This document shows positions 60,304 to 64,000 of a DNA stretch of 64,000 nt, in pieces (position 1 is the stretch's first letter; each line of letters starts with the position of its first letter). Location of the stretch: contig NZ_VTZW01000016.1 in NCBI RefSeq assembly GCF_009728995.1, positions 206,421-270,420 of the forward strand, read 5' to 3'. The position numbers and the translations under genes are program-made. This DNA comes from Streptomonospora sp. PA3. Its GTDB lineage: Bacteria > Actinomycetota > Actinomycetes > Streptosporangiales > Streptosporangiaceae. Below the pieces are notes generated by a model, which was given only the letters and a program-made list of their open reading frames with translations, did no database searches and was not told where the DNA came from.

Positions 60304-60674
60304 GACTGGTCCTCCGGCTCCGAGAGCCGCCCGATGCGGCGGTCCTCCAGGTCGGCGGGGACCTCGTCGTTGGCGTCACCCAGCCACACCCGGTAGGCCA
60401 GCGCGAGCAGGAAGGTGGTCACCCCGAACGTGATGACGATGGCGGTCAGCGCCATCGCCTGCGGCAGCGGGTCGGAGATGGCGCCCTCCTTGCCCGTCAG
60501 CAGGGGCGGCAGGGTGATGGCGCGGTCGGTCAGCATCAGCGAGAGGTTGGCGGCGTGGCCCAGGATGACGATGCCGAAGACCACGCGCATCAGGGAGCGC
60601 TGAAGCAGCAGGTAGAAGCCGGTGGAGTAGAGGACGGCCACGGCGGCGACCATCAGGAGCCCGGGCGCGGTCAC
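60300..60674 (-). CDS. mnhC: Monovalent cation/H+ antiporter subunit C
   Basis: A 124-residue, three-helix protein resembling NuoK. Helix 1 is LLMVAAVAVLYSTGFYLLLQ, followed by RVVFGIVILGHAANLSLML, with the helix-3 segment DPLPQAMALTAIVITFGVTT, which is diagnostic of MnhC. The charged tail carries many Asp/Glu. The GTG overlaps the mnhB stop (GTGA). Confidence 0.95.
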   Translation of the reverse strand: MTAPGLLMVAAVAVLYSTGFYLLLQRSLMRVVFGIVILGHAANLSLMLTDRAITLPPLLTGKEGAISDPLPQAMALTAIVITFGVTTFLLALAYRVWLGDANDEVPADLEDRRIGRLSEPEDQS

Positions 60675-61306
60675 TGCGCGCCCCCTTCCCGGCCCGCTGC
60701 GCCGCGCCGGCGGCGGTCGCGGACCTCCTCTTCCTCGGCCTCCATGCGCGCGCCGAGAGCGGCGACGACGGAGAGCACCAGACCGACGACGATGAGGAAC
60801 ACCCCCGATTCGAAGAGCAGGTAGCTGGCGAACTTCACCTTGCCGAACACGGGCAGATGGGCGGTGTAGCTGTAGACCTTCAGTACGGGGTGGCCGGCCA
60901 GCAGCGGCGCGGCGGCGGTGCCGCAGGCCACCAGGAGTCCCGCGGCGAGCAGGGTGTTGGGGCGCAGCGGCATGCCGGCCGCGAGCTCGTGGCGGCCGCC
61001 GGCGATGTAGCGCAGCACGTAGGCCATGCTGGCCACGAGTCCGCCCGCGAACCCGCCGCCGGGCCGGTCGTGGCCGGACACCAGCAGGAACACCGCGAAG
61101 GTGAGGATGGCCGGGGTCAGCAGCCGCGCGGCGACCTCCAGCAGCACCGACCGCGGGCCGAACGCCGGCCGGACTCCGGTGCTCAGCCACCGCTCGCGGG
61201 GCGCCTCCCAGTTCTCCGGCGGGGCGCCGCTGCGGTCGGCGCGGCCCCATTCGCCCTCGGCGCGGCCCGGCGCGGGCCGGCCGGGGGCGGCGTCGTCATC
61301 GGTCAT
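60671..61306 (-). CDS. mnhB: Monovalent cation/H+ antiporter subunit B
   Basis: A 211-residue protein with an N-terminal disordered, acidic region of about 55 residues and then four helices. The family signature is FLLVSGHDRPGGGFAGGLVA (about 80-99), with ASYLLFESGVFLIVVGLVLS near the C-terminus. The tail is Arg/Glu-rich. It starts inside the end of mnhA (11-bp overlap). The N-terminal extension is unusual compared with Bacillus MrpB, but its compositional bias is common in actinomycetes. Confidence 0.9.
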   Translation of the reverse strand: MTDDDAAPGRPAPGRAEGEWGRADRSGAPPENWEAPRERWLSTGVRPAFGPRSVLLEVAARLLTPAILTFAVFLLVSGHDRPGGGFAGGLVASMAYVLRYIAGGRHELAAGMPLRPNTLLAAGLLVACGTAAAPLLAGHPVLKVYSYTAHLPVFGKVKFASYLLFESGVFLIVVGLVLSVVAALGARMEAEEEEVRDRRRRGAAGREGGAQ

Positions 61307-63848
61307 CGTCGCTCCCCTCGTCTGCGTCCGCGCCGCCGGCCTCGCGGGCGGGGTCCTGCCCGGACGGTTCGGCACCGAGGGACTCGGGTCCGGCCGGGTG
61401 GCGCGGGAGCGCGAGCGCACCCGTGCCGGGCGGTTCCGGATCCTCCTCGTCGGATCTGCGGTCCTTCGGCGCCTCGGCCGCGTTCTCCGCGGCGGGCTCG
61501 TCGACGACCCGGTCGCGCCGGTTCAGCAGCACCAGCGAGGCCACCGCGACCGCCGCCGTCGCCACCACGACGACCTCCCCCAGCGTGTCCAGGGCGCGGA
61601 AGTCGGCGATGATCATGTTGACGAGGTTGCTGCCGCCGGCCTTCTTGGCCAGGTCGGTGTAGCCGGTGGAGATCGGGGGATGGGTGCGCGCCGCCGTCAT
61701 CAGCCACAGCGAGACCGCGATGAAGGTGCCGGCCGCCGTGCACAGCAGCACGGTCAACCGCTTGGGCCAGCCGTCGGGGCGCACGCTGAAGGTGGTGGGC
61801 AGCCGCCGCAGCACGAAGACCAGGATGATGGTGGTCAGCGTCTCGACCAGCACCAGGGTGAGCGCGAGGTCGGGCGCGCCGTGCAGCACGAACAGGCCGG
61901 CCATGCCGAACCCGAGCACACTGAGCAGGATCAGCGCGGGGAAGCGGCGGTGCTCGCGCAGGGTGGCGATGGAGGTGACGACGATGACCGCCGCCACCAC
62001 CAGTTCCAGGGGGTTGTTCCACAGCCGCAGCCCTTCGCCGGGGCCGGGCACGTCGATGCCGCCGGTGGCCAGCCCGGCCGCCAGCCGGGCCCCCGGCAGC
62101 ACCAGGATGGTGGCGAGGATGATCCCCAGGTACACCGGCAGGGAGCCGCTCTGGGTGCGCCGGGTGACGCTCAGCGCCGCGGTGTAGACCCCGTGGACGA
62201 ACATGTGGTAGCCGTACTCGGCGTCGGGCCAGCGCGGCATCGCGTTCTGCAGGCGGCCGACGGCCCTACGCCGGAGGAACATCAGCACGCCGGCGGCCAC
62301 CACCAGGGCGGTCACCAGCAGCGTCGGGGTCAGCCCGTGCCACAGCGCCAGGTGGTAGGGCTTGGGGCCCGCGGGAAGGGCGTGCGCATAGCCCTGGGCG
62401 AGGCCGTCGACGGCCCAGGGGATCACGCCCAGGACCAGGCTCGCCGCCGAGAGCGCCACCGGGGCGGCGGCGAACGGCGCCGCAGGGGGTTCGCTCGGGC
62501 GCTCGGCGACCGTGGACTTGTCGGAGAAGGCGCCCCACACGAACCGGGCGCTGTAGGCGAAGGTCAGCACGGAGCCCACCGCCACTCCCGCCAGCACCGC
62601 CCAGGCCGCGGCCGCCGGCGGCGCCGGGGCCGCGCTCGGCATGAACGCCTCCAGCGCCGCCTCCTTGGCGGGGAACCCGATCAGCGGCGGCAGCCCGGCC
62701 ATGGACGCCGCGGCCAGGCCGGCGGCCGCCGCCAGGACGGGCATGCGCCGCCCCAGCCCGCTGAGCCGGCTGATGCTGCGCGTGCCGGTCTGGTGGTCGA
62801 TGATGCCGACGACGAGGAACAGCGCCGACTTGAACAGCCCGTGGGCGAGGAGCACGCCGATCATGGCGGTGGCGGCCACCTGGGTCCCGGCTCCGCCGAG
62901 CAGGGTGAGGAACCCCAGCTGGCTGACGGTGCCGTAGGCCAGCAGCAGTTTGAGATCGTCCTGGCGCAGCGCCCGCCATCCGCCCACGACCATGGTGGCC
63001 AGGCCCACGCTCAGTACCAGCACCTGCCACGCGCCCGCCTCGGCGAAGCCGGGGGCCAGCCGGGCGACGAGGTAGACGCCGCCCTTGACCATGGCCGCGG
63101 CGTGCAGGTAGGCGCTGACCGGAGTCGGCGCGATCATCGCGCCGGGCAGCCAGAAGTGCAGCGGCACCTGGGCGGACTTGGCGAACGCGCCCACCAGGAC
63201 CAGCACCAGCGCCGCCGTCAGCCACGGCCCGCCCTCCGGCGGGTCGGCCACCAGGCCGGAGATGCTGTAGTCCCCCGCCGCCGCGCCCAGCATGATGAAC
63301 CCGATCAGCATCAGCAGCCCGGTCCCGGTGGTGGTGACCAGCGCCTGGGTGGCCGCACGCCGCGCGTGCTCCTTGCGGTCGTCGTGGCCCACCAGCAGGA
63401 AGGAGGTGATCGAGGTCAGCTCCCAGAACACATACAGCGCGAAGAGGTTGTCGGTGGTGACCACGCCGAGCATGGAGCCGGCGAACAGCACCATGATCGC
63501 GGCGAGCCGGCCCAGGCCGCGCTCGCCGGCGTGGAAGTAGGCGGCGCAGTAGCCGAAGATGACGGCGCCCACCCCGCTGACCAGCAGCACCATGGCCAGG
63601 GCGAGGGCGTCCACGCGGAAGTCAAGCCCGATGCCCAGGGCCGGCGCCCAGGGGATCGACGCCTGCGGCGGCGACCCGGCGAGGATCCGCGGGACGCCGG
63701 CCAGCGCCCACACCGCCGCCGCGGCCGGCGGCAGCGCCGCGAGCAGGAAGACCCGGGCGCCGAATCGCCCGGCGAGCGGCGGCAGCAGCACCGCGACCGC
63801 GGCGTGCAGCACGAGAATGGCAGGCAGCAGCATGGGCACGTCGTTCAT
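61296..63848 (-). CDS. mnhA: Monovalent cation/H+ antiporter subunit A
   Basis: An 850-residue polytopic protein, first gene of the seven-gene mnhA-G operon. The NuoL-like N-terminal 500 residues contain VFWELTSITSFLLVGHDDR (helix-5 Glu), KSAQVPLHFWLPGAMIAPTP (helix-7 Lys and His) and ASMAGLPPLIGFPAKEAAL. The C-terminal part includes the DUF4040/MnhA-C region (GAPDLALTLVLVETLTTIIL) and an MrpB-like helix pair with FRALDTLGEVVVVATAAVAV. An acidic Pro-rich tail of about 80 residues follows. The complete subunit set implies a working Na+ or K+/H+ antiporter for pH and salt homeostasis. Confidence 0.95.
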   Translation of the reverse strand: MNDVPMLLPAILVLHAAVAVLLPPLAGRFGARVFLLAALPPAAAAVWALAGVPRILAGSPPQASIPWAPALGIGLDFRVDALALAMVLLVSGVGAVIFGYCAAYFHAGERGLGRLAAIMVLFAGSMLGVVTTDNLFALYVFWELTSITSFLLVGHDDRKEHARRAATQALVTTTGTGLLMLIGFIMLGAAAGDYSISGLVADPPEGGPWLTAALVLVLVGAFAKSAQVPLHFWLPGAMIAPTPVSAYLHAAAMVKGGVYLVARLAPGFAEAGAWQVLVLSVGLATMVVGGWRALRQDDLKLLLAYGTVSQLGFLTLLGGAGTQVAATAMIGVLLAHGLFKSALFLVVGIIDHQTGTRSISRLSGLGRRMPVLAAAAGLAAASMAGLPPLIGFPAKEAALEAFMPSAAPAPPAAAAWAVLAGVAVGSVLTFAYSARFVWGAFSDKSTVAERPSEPPAAPFAAAPVALSAASLVLGVIPWAVDGLAQGYAHALPAGPKPYHLALWHGLTPTLLVTALVVAAGVLMFLRRRAVGRLQNAMPRWPDAEYGYHMFVHGVYTAALSVTRRTQSGSLPVYLGIILATILVLPGARLAAGLATGGIDVPGPGEGLRLWNNPLELVVAAVIVVTSIATLREHRRFPALILLSVLGFGMAGLFVLHGAPDLALTLVLVETLTTIILVFVLRRLPTTFSVRPDGWPKRLTVLLCTAAGTFIAVSLWLMTAARTHPPISTGYTDLAKKAGGSNLVNMIIADFRALDTLGEVVVVATAAVAVASLVLLNRRDRVVDEPAAENAAEAPKDRRSDEEDPEPPGTGALALPRHPAGPESLGAEPSGQDPAREAGGADADEGSDDDR

Positions 63849-64000
63849 CGTCGGTCGGCCCGGCGGCGGACCGCCGCCGGGCGGCGGCCGGGCCGTGCCG
63901 GCGGGGCGTGCGGGATGGGCAGGGCTGCGAGGGCGGTCGTCGAAGGCCCCGGAGGCGTCCGGCGAGCCGGGGGCGCCCGGTACGCCTCAGAGGCTAGGCC
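63849..64000. promoter_or_regulatory. Region upstream of the mnh operon
   Basis: The last 152 bp hold no supported gene. They should contain the leftward mnh promoter. On the minus strand, TAGCCT (63992-63997) and the nearby GCGTACC are possible elements, but neither is convincing. Confidence 0.3.

Overview
The window is very GC-rich, with dense gene packing, many GTG starts, ATGA/GTGA overlaps between genes, and families largely confined to actinobacteria (DUF3145, DUF1707, DUF2203, DUF5709, DUF5998). This points to a filamentous actinomycete. A Nocardiopsaceae/Streptosporangiales-type chromosome is my best guess, but I cannot confirm the genus. I recognised no tRNA, rRNA, CRISPR array or transposase.

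Region 1 (1-8006) is part of a Gram-positive type conjugation module. A leftward operon encodes a degenerate ParA/MinD-like protein, three paralogous small membrane proteins and a TrbL/VirB6-like channel that runs off the window. A rightward operon encodes two VirB8/TcpC-like anchored proteins, a transglycosylase-NlpC/P60 wall hydrolase, a LAS-type peptidase and two unknown proteins. The two operons share a 427-bp divergent control region.

Region 2 (8127-17694) is a five-gene leftward operon: beta-propeller/FN3 protein, MoxR ATPase, DUF58, TgpA-like transglutaminase and a kinase-fold FN3 protein. It resembles the PFNA cluster of bifidobacteria, but both the transglutaminase and the kinase have lost their catalytic residues. 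Region 3 (18084-19910) is a GH15 enzyme.

Region 4 (19941-30316) holds two related modules, each an ABC exporter pair plus a NarL-type two-component system. Module A also has a secreted lipase-like hydrolase. Each module has its own repeated operator-like sequence. Both histidine kinases carry an unusual C-terminal membrane helix followed by a small extracytoplasmic domain.

Region 5 (30366-40668) contains a cardiolipin synthase-like protein, a SAM methyltransferase, an MFS gene with an in-frame stop at codon 6, a PIG-L deacetylase, a PEBP protein, a HAD phosphatase, an ATP-grasp/inositol-phosphatase pair, three tandem DUF1707 genes and DUF3145.

Region 6 (40888-45710) pairs an ECF-like sigma factor and an overlapping small soluble protein with a TPR-CHAT protease, separated by about 1 kb of non-coding DNA. 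This is the most suggestive candidate for an undescribed signalling system.

Region 7 (45782-57444) is mostly housekeeping: DUF2203, DUF5709, a metallo-beta-lactamase-fold hydrolase coupled to an enoyl-CoA hydratase, a peroxiredoxin, a nucleotide-pyrophosphatase-like enzyme, DUF5998, a proline-rich microprotein, a GNAT/acyl-CoA-synthetase (Pat-like) protein, a PfkB kinase and a RecQ-like helicase with a phosphoribosyltransferase-like tail. Region 8 (57515-63848) is a complete seven-gene Mrp/Mnh cation/proton antiporter operon. Several genes across the window look leaderless: a TANNNT-like hexamer ends 6-7 bases before the start codon.
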